From Candidatus Gastranaerophilales bacterium (GTDB lineage: Bacteria; Cyanobacteriota; Vampirovibrionia; Gastranaerophilales; Gastranaerophilaceae), in NCBI GenBank assembly GCA_944322615.1, contig CALUPH010000005.1, positions 78,241 to 142,240 of the forward strand: DNA of 64,000 nucleotides, written 5' to 3'. A program made the position numbers and the translations under genes. Below the pieces are notes generated by a model, which did not search any database, had not been told where the DNA came from, and was given only the letters and a program-made list of their open reading frames with translations. Shown in pieces: positions 44,052-56,163 of the stretch (within the stretch, counting starts at the first letter, position 1; each line of letters starts with the position of its first letter).

Positions 44052-44324
44052 ATGACAAACAAAGAAGAACAATTTATTGAAACATTTGATGAAGATGGAA
44101 ACAAAGTAACTTTTGAATTATTAGATATTGTTACTGTTGATGATATAGAATATGCTCTTCTTCTTCCCAAAGATGCAGAAACGGAAGATGAAGAAAGTGA
44201 AGTTTTAGTTATGCGCCTAAAAAAAGACGGTGAAGAATATACTTTCGAAACAATCGAAGATGATGAAGAATTTGATAAAGTTGCTCAATATATAGAGGAA
44301 ATTGAAGACGAAATTGAAGACTAA
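44052..44324 (+). CDS. DUF1292 protein
   Basis: A very acidic 90-residue protein with the DUF1292 pattern: FDEDGNKVTFELLDIVTVDD, then EYALLLPKD and an acidic tail rich in Glu and Asp. The family often lies next to ruvX; its role is unknown. GAGAG precedes the ATG. A terminator follows. Confidence 0.88.
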   Translation: MTNKEEQFIETFDEDGNKVTFELLDIVTVDDIEYALLLPKDAETEDEESEVLVMRLKKDGEEYTFETIEDDEEFDKVAQYIEEIEDEIED

Positions 44325-44332
44325 AGAATAAA

Positions 44333-44360
44333 AAAAACTCCCCATAATGGGGAGTTTTTT
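44333..44360. terminator. Bidirectional terminator between DUF1292 gene and gdhA
   Basis: AAAAACTCCCC (44333-44343) pairs with GGGGAGTTTTT (44349-44359) around an ATAAT loop. Runs of A and T flank it, so it serves both converging genes. Confidence 0.88.
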
Positions 44361-44368
44361 TATCTTTT

Positions 44369-47204
<2,836 letters not shown>

Positions 47205-47316
47205 AATTACATGTTAAATTACTAATTTATAATTATCAAATTATTTTACAATATACTTTATAGTTTGCTACAAGCTCAAAATTAATTGTATAATACATTA
47301 TATATATAGGAAACAT

Positions 47317-48615
47317 ATGGTAGATAATAACAAAGTAGAAGTTATAATAGTAGGAGCAGGTCCTGCTGGAGTAAGTGCGGCGATAACACTTGCAAGAGCG
47401 GGGAAAAAAGTTCTGATTGTTGACAGAGCAAACAATACTGGTGAAAAAAATATGTTTGGCGGATGCATATACGCAAAACAAACCGCCGAAATATTTCCTA
47501 AATTTTGGGAAACAGCCCCTATAGAAAGATCAATTACAGAACATAAAATTTTTATGTTAACGGATTATAACTCAACAGAGTTTAACTATCGCTATTCTTC
47601 AAAAGGGTCATATAAGGCATTTACTGTATTACGTTCTAAATGGGATAAATGGTGCATTGAACAAGCACAAAAAGAAGGAGCTTATTATGCACCAAAAACA
47701 CTTGTAAAAGAGTTATTAATAGAAAACGGAAAAATTGTAGGCATTCAAACTCCATACGAAAAATTCTATTCTGATATTGTGATTATTGCAGATGGTGTGA
47801 ACTCATTATTAGCAAAGCAAATAGGACTAAGAAAAAATTATAATGACACAAATGTAACTCTTAGCGTAAAAGAAGTATATAAACTTCCAAAGCAAAGACT
47901 TGAAGACAGATTTAATATTGATTCAGAAACAGGAGTTGCAGCAAAAATACTCGGCGGTCCTTTAAAGAATATGTTTGCTATGGGATTTATGTACACAAAT
48001 AAAGACTCAATTTCAATCGGTATTGGTGTTTCATTAGATGAACTAAAAAAGAATAAAATAAAACCCTATGAATTATTAGATGATTTAAAAGAACACCCTT
48101 CTATAGCACCTTATCTAAAAGATGCAGAATTTATAGAATACTCAGCACATCTTATACCTGAAGGAAGTATTGATAATATTCCAAAAGTATATGATAACAG
48201 AGTAATGATAATAGGAGATGCAGCCGGTTTTGTTAATAATATTCATTTTGAAGGTACAAATTTAGCAATGCTAAGCGGAAAACTTGCTGCTGAAACAGCT
48301 ATTTATGCTCTGGATAAAAGTGATTTTTCTGCTTCAACATTATCTTTATATTACAAGAAATTACAGGATAGCATAATTGTTAAAGATTTAAAAACTCACA
48401 AAAACACTATTCCTTTCTTAAAGAAAAATATAAAGACAATTACATCATTATATCCGGAATTAGCATGTGAATTTTTCGAAATTTTATCTATGGCTGATGA
48501 AAAACCCAAAAGAGCAAAGTATAGAAAGTTTGTATCTAAAATATTAAAATCAGGCTGTATAACAAAATCATTACCATTAGGACTTTTCGCATTGGAGAAA
48601 TGTTTAAAAAAATGA
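47317..48615 (+). CDS. fixC: FixC-like FAD-dependent quinone oxidoreductase
   Basis: The FAD-binding motif VGAGPAGVSAAITLARAGKK opens the chain, and GDAAGFVNNIHFEGTNLAMLSG is the second FAD contact. The layout and 432-aa length match FixC, an electron-transfer-flavoprotein:quinone oxidoreductase lacking its own cluster; the ferredoxin-like partner is encoded by the next gene. No fixA/fixB (ETF) genes lie in the window, so the electron donor is unknown. A geranylgeranyl reductase is possible but less likely given the FixX neighbour. Confidence 0.8.
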   Translation: MVDNNKVEVIIVGAGPAGVSAAITLARAGKKVLIVDRANNTGEKNMFGGCIYAKQTAEIFPKFWETAPIERSITEHKIFMLTDYNSTEFNYRYSSKGSYKAFTVLRSKWDKWCIEQAQKEGAYYAPKTLVKELLIENGKIVGIQTPYEKFYSDIVIIADGVNSLLAKQIGLRKNYNDTNVTLSVKEVYKLPKQRLEDRFNIDSETGVAAKILGGPLKNMFAMGFMYTNKDSISIGIGVSLDELKKNKIKPYELLDDLKEHPSIAPYLKDAEFIEYSAHLIPEGSIDNIPKVYDNRVMIIGDAAGFVNNIHFEGTNLAMLSGKLAAETAIYALDKSDFSASTLSLYYKKLQDSIIVKDLKTHKNTIPFLKKNIKTITSLYPELACEFFEILSMADEKPKRAKYRKFVSKILKSGCITKSLPLGLFALEKCLKK

Positions 48616-48887
48616 ATATTAATGAAAAATTAGCAAGTTTAAAATATAATAAAGATAATGAAAGTCATTTATCAGTAGATAATGATATATGTATGAGATG
48701 TAAAAATAGATGTTGTACATATATATGTCCGGCAAATGTATATGAATGGAACGAAGAAAAATGTACAATGACAATCAGATATGAAAATTGTCTGGAATGC
48801 GGTGCTTGTAAAATAGCATGCGAAAAAAATAACATATTATGGAAGTATCCAAATGTTGAATATGGTGTAAAATTTAAAAACGGCTAG
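48612..48887 (+). CDS. fixX: FixX-like ferredoxin
   Basis: A 91-aa protein with cysteine motifs CMRCKNRCCTYICP and CLECGACKIAC, which fits the FixX family, along with VYEW and the closing G-V-x-F pattern (VEYGVKFKNG). The start is chosen at ATGA overlapping the fixC stop. It would receive electrons from the flavoprotein and pass them on to the FixC quinone site. Confidence 0.82.
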   Translation: MNINEKLASLKYNKDNESHLSVDNDICMRCKNRCCTYICPANVYEWNEEKCTMTIRYENCLECGACKIACEKNNILWKYPNVEYGVKFKNG

Positions 48888-48902
48888 TAAAGAGAGGTAT
48901 AT

Positions 48903-49331
48903 ATGCGTGAAGAATACAGCAACAAAAGAAGAAGATGGTATGATAAAGATCCTATTTTATCACGTTCAATGAAAACACTTGAAGCCTCTGATGATGAGAC
49001 ACAAATAAAAGTCGCATTAAATCTTATAAAAATTATTGTTGAACATAATTTAGCATTTAGTGAGTATACAGATGTCAATGAAATTATTGAGGCTGTTGAA
49101 GAAGGCATGGATACAAGGGCAAATTCAAGATGGTACGATATAGATAGAACTGTAAGAGCTGCCATTAATATGCTTCAAAATACTCCTGCTGACACTCAAA
49201 AAATTATTGCAAAAGAAATGGCTAAAATAGTCATAGATAAAATAAAAGAAGATAAAGATGTTGAAGAATTAAAAAGAGAACTTGAACAAGAAGAATTCTT
49301 TAACGAAGAAAAAGACGATTTTAAAGATTAG
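48903..49331 (+). CDS. Orphan acidic helical protein
   Basis: No family recognised. AGAGAGG precedes the ATG. The 142 residues are highly charged and helical; two stretches repeat a similar pattern, RRRWYDKDPILSRSMKTLE and SRWYDIDRTVRAAINMLQN, so the chain seems built of two related helical units. No signal peptide or membrane helix. It lies between fixX and recJ and may be co-transcribed with both. Confidence 0.65.
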   Translation: MREEYSNKRRRWYDKDPILSRSMKTLEASDDETQIKVALNLIKIIVEHNLAFSEYTDVNEIIEAVEEGMDTRANSRWYDIDRTVRAAINMLQNTPADTQKIIAKEMAKIVIDKIKEDKDVEELKRELEQEEFFNEEKDDFKD

Positions 49332-49345
49332 AGAGAAATATATTA

Positions 49346-51748
49346 ATGTCCGTCCGCAAAGTGTGGAAAACCAAAGATAATGTAGTATCTGATGATATTA
49401 TTAAAAGTTGCAATGGCAATAAAGTCCTTGCAACTTTGCTTGTAAATCGTGGGATTGATACTGTAGAAAAAATAACCAAATTCCTCAATCCGCTTAAGGT
49501 TAAACTTTCATCACCTGATGTATTTTTGGATATGAAAAAGTCTGTAAACAGAATAAAAACAGCTATTGAAAGAAATGAGCATATAACTGTATATGGTGAT
49601 TTTGATGCAGATGGCGTAACTTCTACAGCGCTTTTATATATGACTCTAAAAGAAATTGGGGCAAATGTTGATTTTTATCTTCCGGATAGAAGCGCAGAAA
49701 GCCACGGGTTAAATACAAAAGCATTAGTAAAAATTATTGCAAAAAGAAAATCAAAACTTATTATTACAGTAGATTGTGGTATTTCGAACGTTAGTGAAGT
49801 AAATTTTGCAAAAGGATTTAATACGGATATTATAATTACAGACCACCACGAAGCACCTGAAATATTACCAGATTCATATGCTATACTAAATCCTAAAGCC
49901 CCAAATTCGATTGATTCTTCACTTGATATTGATGAAATTCAAAGTTTAAACTATCTGGCTGGTGTTGGAGTAGCCTTTAAGTTAGCTTGCAGACTTTTAG
50001 AAGAATATAATAAAGAAAATTTTGTACACGAAATTCTTCCCCTTGCTGCTGTTGGAACAATTGGTGATGTTGTTGAACTTATTGGTGAAAACAGAAGCAT
50101 AGTCGAGATGGGACTTGAACTCATAAGAAATGGTAAACATAAAGGTATTCAGAAACTTTTAAAAGCATCATCCATTGAAAATATTAATATAATTACCTCT
50201 GATAATATAGCGTTTGGAATTGTACCGCGAATAAATGCAGCAGGAAGACTTGAATCTCCAATGACTGCAATAAAAGTACTTATTTCTCAAGACGATGAAG
50301 AACTTGATGAAGCGGTAAAGGTACTAAATGATTTGAATATTCTCAGACAGCAGCTTTGTGACGAAACATTCTGCAGTGCAAAGCAAATGTATCAAAATAA
50401 TTTAAACGAAAATAAAAAAAGCATTGTATTATTTGGCGATAATTGGCACATCGGCATTATAGGAATTGTCGCTTCAAAACTTGTTGAAGAATTTAACAAA
50501 CCTGTTTTTCTAATGACGAAAGATGCAAATTTCCCCAATATAATAAGATGTTCTTGCAGAAGTATAAAAGACTTAAATGTACACTCAATTCTATCAGAAC
50601 ATAAAGAGAAATTTGAAGGCTTTGGCGGACATAAAATGGCTGCAGGTTTTTCTTTTGATGAAAATAAAATTTCTTTTGAAGCATTTAAAAACGAATTAAA
50701 TAAAACTATTGAAGAACATTCACAAAATATTAATTTTAAAGAAATTGTTATTGAAGCAGATATGGAATTAGATGTTTCTGATATTACGGTTGATACGGTA
50801 AATTTAATTGATAAACTCCAACCTTTTGGAGCTGCTAATCCTTCACCATTATTTGTACTAAAAAATGCAACATTGAACAATTTTAAAATGATGGGACAAA
50901 ATAATAATCATTTAAAAATGTACATATCAAAAAATAATTCAGAATGTTTTGATTGTGTAAAGTGGAATTACCCAGATTTTAATTTACCAATTAATTCAGA
51001 ACTGGATATTTTATTCTCTCTAAAATTAAATACATTCAACAATATAACGAATGTTCAGTTAATGATAGAAGATATTCATTCTGAATTATTAAATAAAAAA
51101 GAAAATTTATCAGAAATAAAAATATTAGATCACAGAAATAAAAAAAATATATTAGTTCAAGTTATAGATTTCATTTTATCAACAAAGAAATCAACAGCAA
51201 TATACATTGAAAATCCGACATTAATAGCGCAACTTAAATTACCTGATGAAATCAAAAATAAACTGTTTACCATAGATAATATTCCATCAAATATTGAACA
51301 ATTAATGTTTTTTGATGTTCCGATAAGTAAAGATAATTTTATAAAAATTATAAATGATACAAATGCAAAATTAATACATTTAATGAATTTCAATATAAAC
51401 GAATTAGGAACGGAGAGTTTTATATCAAAATTTTCAGGAATGCTGAAATATTCTCTTTCAAATCTTAACGGAAAAATAGACACAAATCGTGCAGCAAAAG
51501 CATTATGTGTGAATGAAGAAACAGTTGAATGTGCATTAACACTTTTGGAAGAATCAGAAATGATTGATTTGAATAAAATTGATGAAACCACATTCAAAAT
51601 TTCTTATTTACATCCTGTTGAATTATCAAAAATAAAACAACATGAATTATTTTTTGATTTACAGGAAAATATATTAAATATAAATGCTTTTAGAAATTTT
51701 TACTTAAATACACCAATAGATGAAATAAAAGAAACTATATTATGCTAA
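49346..51748 (+). CDS. recJ: Single-stranded-DNA exonuclease RecJ
   Basis: A 5'-3' exonuclease for recombination and mismatch repair. DHH-family motifs: YGDFDADGVTSTALLY, VDCGISN and ITDHHEAPE in the catalytic core, and GFGGHKMAAGFSF in the DHHA1 domain. An OB-like domain follows (LQPFGAANPSPLFVLKN). At 800 aa it is longer than E. coli RecJ by a C-terminal extension of roughly 230 residues, as in Bacillus and cyanobacteria. Its end overlaps the radical SAM gene by 7 nt. Confidence 0.92.
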   Translation: MSVRKVWKTKDNVVSDDIIKSCNGNKVLATLLVNRGIDTVEKITKFLNPLKVKLSSPDVFLDMKKSVNRIKTAIERNEHITVYGDFDADGVTSTALLYMTLKEIGANVDFYLPDRSAESHGLNTKALVKIIAKRKSKLIITVDCGISNVSEVNFAKGFNTDIIITDHHEAPEILPDSYAILNPKAPNSIDSSLDIDEIQSLNYLAGVGVAFKLACRLLEEYNKENFVHEILPLAAVGTIGDVVELIGENRSIVEMGLELIRNGKHKGIQKLLKASSIENINIITSDNIAFGIVPRINAAGRLESPMTAIKVLISQDDEELDEAVKVLNDLNILRQQLCDETFCSAKQMYQNNLNENKKSIVLFGDNWHIGIIGIVASKLVEEFNKPVFLMTKDANFPNIIRCSCRSIKDLNVHSILSEHKEKFEGFGGHKMAAGFSFDENKISFEAFKNELNKTIEEHSQNINFKEIVIEADMELDVSDITVDTVNLIDKLQPFGAANPSPLFVLKNATLNNFKMMGQNNNHLKMYISKNNSECFDCVKWNYPDFNLPINSELDILFSLKLNTFNNITNVQLMIEDIHSELLNKKENLSEIKILDHRNKKNILVQVIDFILSTKKSTAIYIENPTLIAQLKLPDEIKNKLFTIDNIPSNIEQLMFFDVPISKDNFIKIINDTNAKLIHLMNFNINELGTESFISKFSGMLKYSLSNLNGKIDTNRAAKALCVNEETVECALTLLEESEMIDLNKIDETTFKISYLHPVELSKIKQHELFFDLQENILNINAFRNFYLNTPIDEIKETILC

Positions 51749-52746
51749 ATAGGATTTTTAATATTTTATTTAATAAAAAAAAGAAATATGTAAGCTGTGA
51801 TTTAATAGAACACGGATTAGATTTTTTTACAGATAGTATTAATTTTTGCTGTAGAATTCCTCCAACAGAAAAGGGATATAAAAAAATAATTGAAAATTAC
51901 AATGGAGAATTAATAAATTGGAAAAATTTCTTTAATATAAAAAGAAAATACAGAAACCAAATGAAAAAAGGTAATATTATTCCCGAATGTAAAAACTGCA
52001 TATATTTGCAGGAAAAAGAATGGGATAATGAAGACTACATTTCTTTTATAAATTTTAATAATTGGACAATTTGTAATGAACATTGTGTGTATTGTTGGTT
52101 AAACGATCCCGATAAACCACATCAAAAACAGTATAATGTTTATCCGGCCATAAAAGATATGGCGAATAAAGGTTATTTAAGAAAAGGCGGACACATAACA
52201 ATTGCCGGTGGAGAACCTTGTGTTGCACCTGAATTTGATGATTTATTAAAATTGTTTATAGAAAATGATTTATCAAGTATAAGAGTATTAACGAATGCGA
52301 CAAAATATTCAAATGTAATAGAACAAGGAATAAAAGAAGGCAAAATAAATATAGTTGTATCCGTAGACTCAGGAACAAGAGAAACATTTATTAAAGTTAA
52401 AAGATATGATTTTTATAATCAAGTATGGGAAAACATAAAAAAATATGCATCTGTGCAGCCTGAAACAGACAGAGTTAAAACAAAATTTATATTAATACCG
52501 GATTTTAATGACTCAGAAGAAGAAATTAATGCTTGGATTAATAAGTCATTGGAGTCAAATGTAAAACATCTTGCATTTGATGTTGAAATGATGTGGTATA
52601 ACAAAAACAAAGAAAATATTCCTCAAAGAATTTATGATTTAGTAAAATATACAATTGAAAAAATAAGAGAAAATAATTTAAATCTAGAACTTATAGATAG
52701 AGGTTATATTCTTGCACAAAATATAAAAGAACTAAAGTCTAACTAA
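51742..52746 (+). CDS. Radical SAM protein with extra cysteines
   Basis: The radical SAM cluster motif is Cys111-x3-Cys115-x2-Cys118 (TICNEHCVYC), and the SAM-binding GGEP motif is in IAGGEPCVAPEF. Upstream, Cys19, Cys36-Cys37 and the pair Cys83/Cys86 could bind a second cluster before the barrel rather than after it. The substrate is unknown; a peptide or nucleic-acid modification is possible, but nothing nearby names it. The start lies within the end of recJ. Confidence 0.75.
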   Translation: MLNRIFNILFNKKKKYVSCDLIEHGLDFFTDSINFCCRIPPTEKGYKKIIENYNGELINWKNFFNIKRKYRNQMKKGNIIPECKNCIYLQEKEWDNEDYISFINFNNWTICNEHCVYCWLNDPDKPHQKQYNVYPAIKDMANKGYLRKGGHITIAGGEPCVAPEFDDLLKLFIENDLSSIRVLTNATKYSNVIEQGIKEGKINIVVSVDSGTRETFIKVKRYDFYNQVWENIKKYASVQPETDRVKTKFILIPDFNDSEEEINAWINKSLESNVKHLAFDVEMMWYNKNKENIPQRIYDLVKYTIEKIRENNLNLELIDRGYILAQNIKELKSN

Positions 52747-52802
52747 AAGGTGCATATTAACTTTAAAATAAAATGCTACTATTCATAAAAAGGAGATTTC
52801 TT

Positions 52803-53153
52803 ATGAATATGATAGTGAAATGGATTTTATTTGCATTATTAATTATGTTTATTGCTTGGATTATACCAGGGATAACAATAACAGGATTTGTTAGTGCACT
52901 ATTTGTAGTTTTAATTCTAGGGTTGGTAAATACATTTATAAGACCGATTCTTGAATTTGTATCACTACCATTAAACTTTATAACACTTGGCTTGTTTAGT
53001 TTAGTTGTAAATGCACTGTTATTTTTACTAGTAGGAAAACTTTCACCAGGATTCCAAATAGACGGATTTGTCAGCGGATTGCTTGGGGCTTTAATATTAT
53101 CGGTATTTACACCAATGATAGATAAAATAAATATTATGAAAAATAAAAATTAA
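52803..53153 (+). CDS. Phage-holin-like four-helix membrane protein (YvlD family)
   Basis: The ATG at 52803 follows AAGGAG; an earlier in-frame ATG is unsupported. The 116 residues hold four hydrophobic helices with the conserved LGLVNTFIRPILEFVSLPLNFITLG region of the Phage_holin_4_2/YvlD family (only part quoted: NTFIRPIL). Such proteins are chromosomal, small and of unclear role, often envelope-stress linked. A terminator follows. Confidence 0.82.
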   Translation: MNMIVKWILFALLIMFIAWIIPGITITGFVSALFVVLILGLVNTFIRPILEFVSLPLNFITLGLFSLVVNALLFLLVGKLSPGFQIDGFVSGLLGALILSVFTPMIDKINIMKNKN

Positions 53154-53160
53154 AACACAA

Positions 53161-53190
53161 AAAGACCGTATTATAAATACGGTCTTTTTT
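53161..53190. terminator. Bidirectional terminator between holin-like gene and leuS
   Basis: AAAGACCGTATT (53161-53172) pairs with AATACGGTCTTT (53176-53187) around a 3-nt ATA loop and runs into T's. A good stem in both directions between converging genes. Confidence 0.88.
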
Positions 53191-53199
53191 TAAAAAGAA

Positions 53200-55686
53200 T
53201 TATTTAACAACAATATTAACCAATTTAGATGGAACTACAATAACTTTAACAATTTGCTTACCGCTGGTTAACTCTTTTATTTTAGAACTGTTAAGAGCAA
53301 TTTTTTCAAGTTCATCTTTTGTTGTTTCAGCATCAACTTCAATTTTATCTTTAACTTTACCGTTAATTTGAACAACTAAAGTAATGCTGCTTGTTTTCGC
53401 TAAAGACTCATCATAAGTAGGCCATTCAACTTTATGAATTGAATCTTTACCACCAAGTCCTTCATAAATTTCCTCTGCCATATGCGGAATTACAGGTGCT
53501 AATAATTTTAAATATGTAAGAACCGCATAGCTGAATACCATTTTATCTTCATCAGAAAATTCTTTTCTATTATTAATATAATCATATAATACATTAGCAA
53601 ATTCTCTGTATTTTGATATAACAGTATTAAACTGGAATTCATTTGAAATATCTTGAGAAATTTTCTTAATTGTCATATGAACTTCTCTTACCAAGTCATT
53701 ATTTTCTTTAGTTAAAGAAGATACATCCGGCAATTTATAATCCAAAATAATATTTTGCTGGTAAGAAGAATATATTTTCCAAACTCTGTTTAAGAACTTA
53801 TAACATCCTTCAACACCTGCATCTGACCAGTCAAAATCTCTATTTGGCGGAGAATCAGACAGAATAAATAATCTGGCAGTATCCGCACCATAGTTTTGGA
53901 ATATTTCATCAGGATCAACAGTATTTCCTTTTGATTTTGACATTTTGGAACCATCTTTTAAAACCATACCCTGAGTTAAAAGATTTTTAAAAGGTTCATC
54001 AATATTTATAATACCTAAATCTCTTAATGCTTTAGTAAAGAATCTTGAATATAACAAGTGTAAAATAGCGTGTTCAATACCACCAACATATTGGTCAATT
54101 GGAGCCCAATAATGAAGAATATCTTTGTCAAAAGGTGCTTTATCATTTCTTGCATCCGTGTAGCGGTAGAAATACCAATTTGAACACATAAAAGTATCCA
54201 TAGTATCAGTTTCACGTTCAGCTTTGCCACCACAAATAGGACAAGTTGTATATTTGAATGATTCTGATGTTTTAACAGGAGACATACCTTTTACACTGAA
54301 ATCAACATCTTCAGGTAATAAAACAGGTAAATCTTTTTCATCAACAGGAACTGTACCGCATTTTGGACAATATACAATCGGTATTGGAGTTCCCCAATAT
54401 CTTTGTCTTGAAATCAACCAGTCACGAAGTCTATATTGAACCTTAGCCTCACCAAAACCACCTTTAACAGCTTTATCAATAATAACTTGCTTTGCTGTTT
54501 CATTATCAAGTCCGTTACAGTCAAGCGAATTAACCAAAACACCTTTTTCTGTATAAGCTTCATTTAATTCAGATAAAGGATTTTCTGGATTTTGAATTAC
54601 TATCTTAATTGGAAGATTATATTTTTTAGCAAAAGCAAAGTCCCTTTCATCATGAGCAGGAACAGCCATAACTGCACCTGTACCATATTCAGCTAAAGCA
54701 TAATCTGCAGTCCAAATAGGGAACTCTTCACCATTTAACGGATTAATTAAATGAGTTCCTAATGGAACACCTGTTTTAATTCTTTCTGTAGAAAGTCTTT
54801 CTATTTCAGACATTTTTCTAGCATTTTGTCTGTATGCTTCAACTGCTTCTTTATTTTCAGGAGTTGTTAATTTCTCGATATCTTTATACTCAGGAGCAAC
54901 AACAAGATATGTAATACCATATGCGGTATCAGGTCTTGTTGTATATACAGGAACTTCAAGTCCTTCAATTTCTTTAACTTTAAATCTCAAAATAGCACCG
55001 GTTGAGCGGTCAATCCAATTTTTTTGCATTGTTTTAACGCTATCCGGCCAACCATCAAGCAATTTTATATCATCAAGAAGTTCTTGTGCATAATCAGTAA
55101 TTTTTAAAAACCATTGAGATAAATACTTCTTTTCAACTTCACCGTCACATCTCCAGCATTTACCATCAATAACTTGTTCATTAGCAAGAACAGTTGCACA
55201 ATTATTACACCAATTAACAGCAGCTTCTTTTTTATATGCTAATCCTTTCTTGAACATTTGAATAAAGAAATATTGAGTCCATTTATAATATTCAGGAAGA
55301 CAAGTTGTAACTTCTCTATCCCAATCTACCATAAGACCTAAGGACTTTAACTGTTGTTTCATATATGCAATATTATCTAAAGTCCATTTTTTCGGATTTG
55401 CCCCATGTTGAATAGCTGCATTTTCTGCAGGAAGACCAAAACTATCCCACCCCATAGGATGTAAAACATTAAATCCGTTCATTCTTTTATAACGTGCTAT
55501 AACATCAGAAATTGTATAATTTCTAACGTGTCCCATATGCAACTTCCCGGATGGATATGGAAGCATAGATAAGATATAATACTTTTCTTTATCTTTATCG
55601 TTATATACTTTGTTTAATTTTGTTTCATCCCAATGTTTTTGCCACTTTTTTTCAATTTCTTGCGGATAGTATCTATCTTTAATCAC
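53200..55686 (-). CDS. leuS: Leucyl-tRNA synthetase
   Basis: Class I synthetase with HIGH as KLHMGHVRNY and KMSKS as KMSKSKGN. The editing domain is present (TTRPDTAYGIT, then ALAEYGTGAVMAVPAHDERD). Zinc-type cysteines appear in CPKCG and CPICGG. Length 828 aa is normal. The start is GTG with AGGAG upstream. A single gene, closed by the shared terminator. Confidence 0.95.
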   Translation of the reverse strand: MIKDRYYPQEIEKKWQKHWDETKLNKVYNDKDKEKYYILSMLPYPSGKLHMGHVRNYTISDVIARYKRMNGFNVLHPMGWDSFGLPAENAAIQHGANPKKWTLDNIAYMKQQLKSLGLMVDWDREVTTCLPEYYKWTQYFFIQMFKKGLAYKKEAAVNWCNNCATVLANEQVIDGKCWRCDGEVEKKYLSQWFLKITDYAQELLDDIKLLDGWPDSVKTMQKNWIDRSTGAILRFKVKEIEGLEVPVYTTRPDTAYGITYLVVAPEYKDIEKLTTPENKEAVEAYRQNARKMSEIERLSTERIKTGVPLGTHLINPLNGEEFPIWTADYALAEYGTGAVMAVPAHDERDFAFAKKYNLPIKIVIQNPENPLSELNEAYTEKGVLVNSLDCNGLDNETAKQVIIDKAVKGGFGEAKVQYRLRDWLISRQRYWGTPIPIVYCPKCGTVPVDEKDLPVLLPEDVDFSVKGMSPVKTSESFKYTTCPICGGKAERETDTMDTFMCSNWYFYRYTDARNDKAPFDKDILHYWAPIDQYVGGIEHAILHLLYSRFFTKALRDLGIINIDEPFKNLLTQGMVLKDGSKMSKSKGNTVDPDEIFQNYGADTARLFILSDSPPNRDFDWSDAGVEGCYKFLNRVWKIYSSYQQNIILDYKLPDVSSLTKENNDLVREVHMTIKKISQDISNEFQFNTVISKYREFANVLYDYINNRKEFSDEDKMVFSYAVLTYLKLLAPVIPHMAEEIYEGLGGKDSIHKVEWPTYDESLAKTSSITLVVQINGKVKDKIEVDAETTKDELEKIALNSSKIKELTSGKQIVKVIVVPSKLVNIVVK

Positions 55687-55854
55687 TTCACTATTCTCCT
55701 AACGAATCTTCATAGTATTAATTATAAACTAAACATAAAAATCTATATAAAATTTTTAAGCAAGTAAAAAAAATATATCTGATTTACTGATGAAGAGAAT
55801 TGACCTTACAGAAATAATTATTAAATCATTATTGTAAAAAATGGGAGAAATACA

Positions 55855-56163
55855 ATGAAAAAAATAATTATAATTGCAATTGGTTTATTAATATTAAATA
55901 TTGGAACAGTCACATTTGCAAATGAATATAATCAATCAACTTACTTATTAAGCTATACTTCAGCAAGCTCACTAAAATATAAAATAAATTCATTAAACAG
56001 ACAAATAAAGAATAATGAGTATCAAATAAAAAAAATAAAAAGATCAACATCTTTAAGCAATAGTGAGAAAAGAAGTAAAATAAACAGACTGGAATATAAA
56101 AATAGACAATTAAAAAGAAAAATTGTAAAAATAAAACAAGAATATTCCAAAGCTATATCTTAG
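55855..56163 (+). CDS. Small secreted coiled-coil protein
   Basis: A signal peptide ends near residue 22 (T-F-A-N). The mature part (about 80 residues) is strongly basic and polar, with heptad-like Leu/Ile spacing, LKYKINSLNRQIKNNEYQI, so probably a coiled coil. No family recognised. GGGAGAA precedes the ATG. Its end overlaps the facing WG-repeat gene by 4 nt. Confidence 0.7.
   Translation: MKKIIIIAIGLLILNIGTVTFANEYNQSTYLLSYTSASSLKYKINSLNRQIKNNEYQIKKIKRSTSLSNSEKRSKINRLEYKNRQLKRKIVKIKQEYSKAIS

Noticed and set aside
50392..50880. 162-aa minus-strand frame
   Set aside because: Antisense to the recJ core, where DHH and DHHA1 motifs prove the plus-strand reading.
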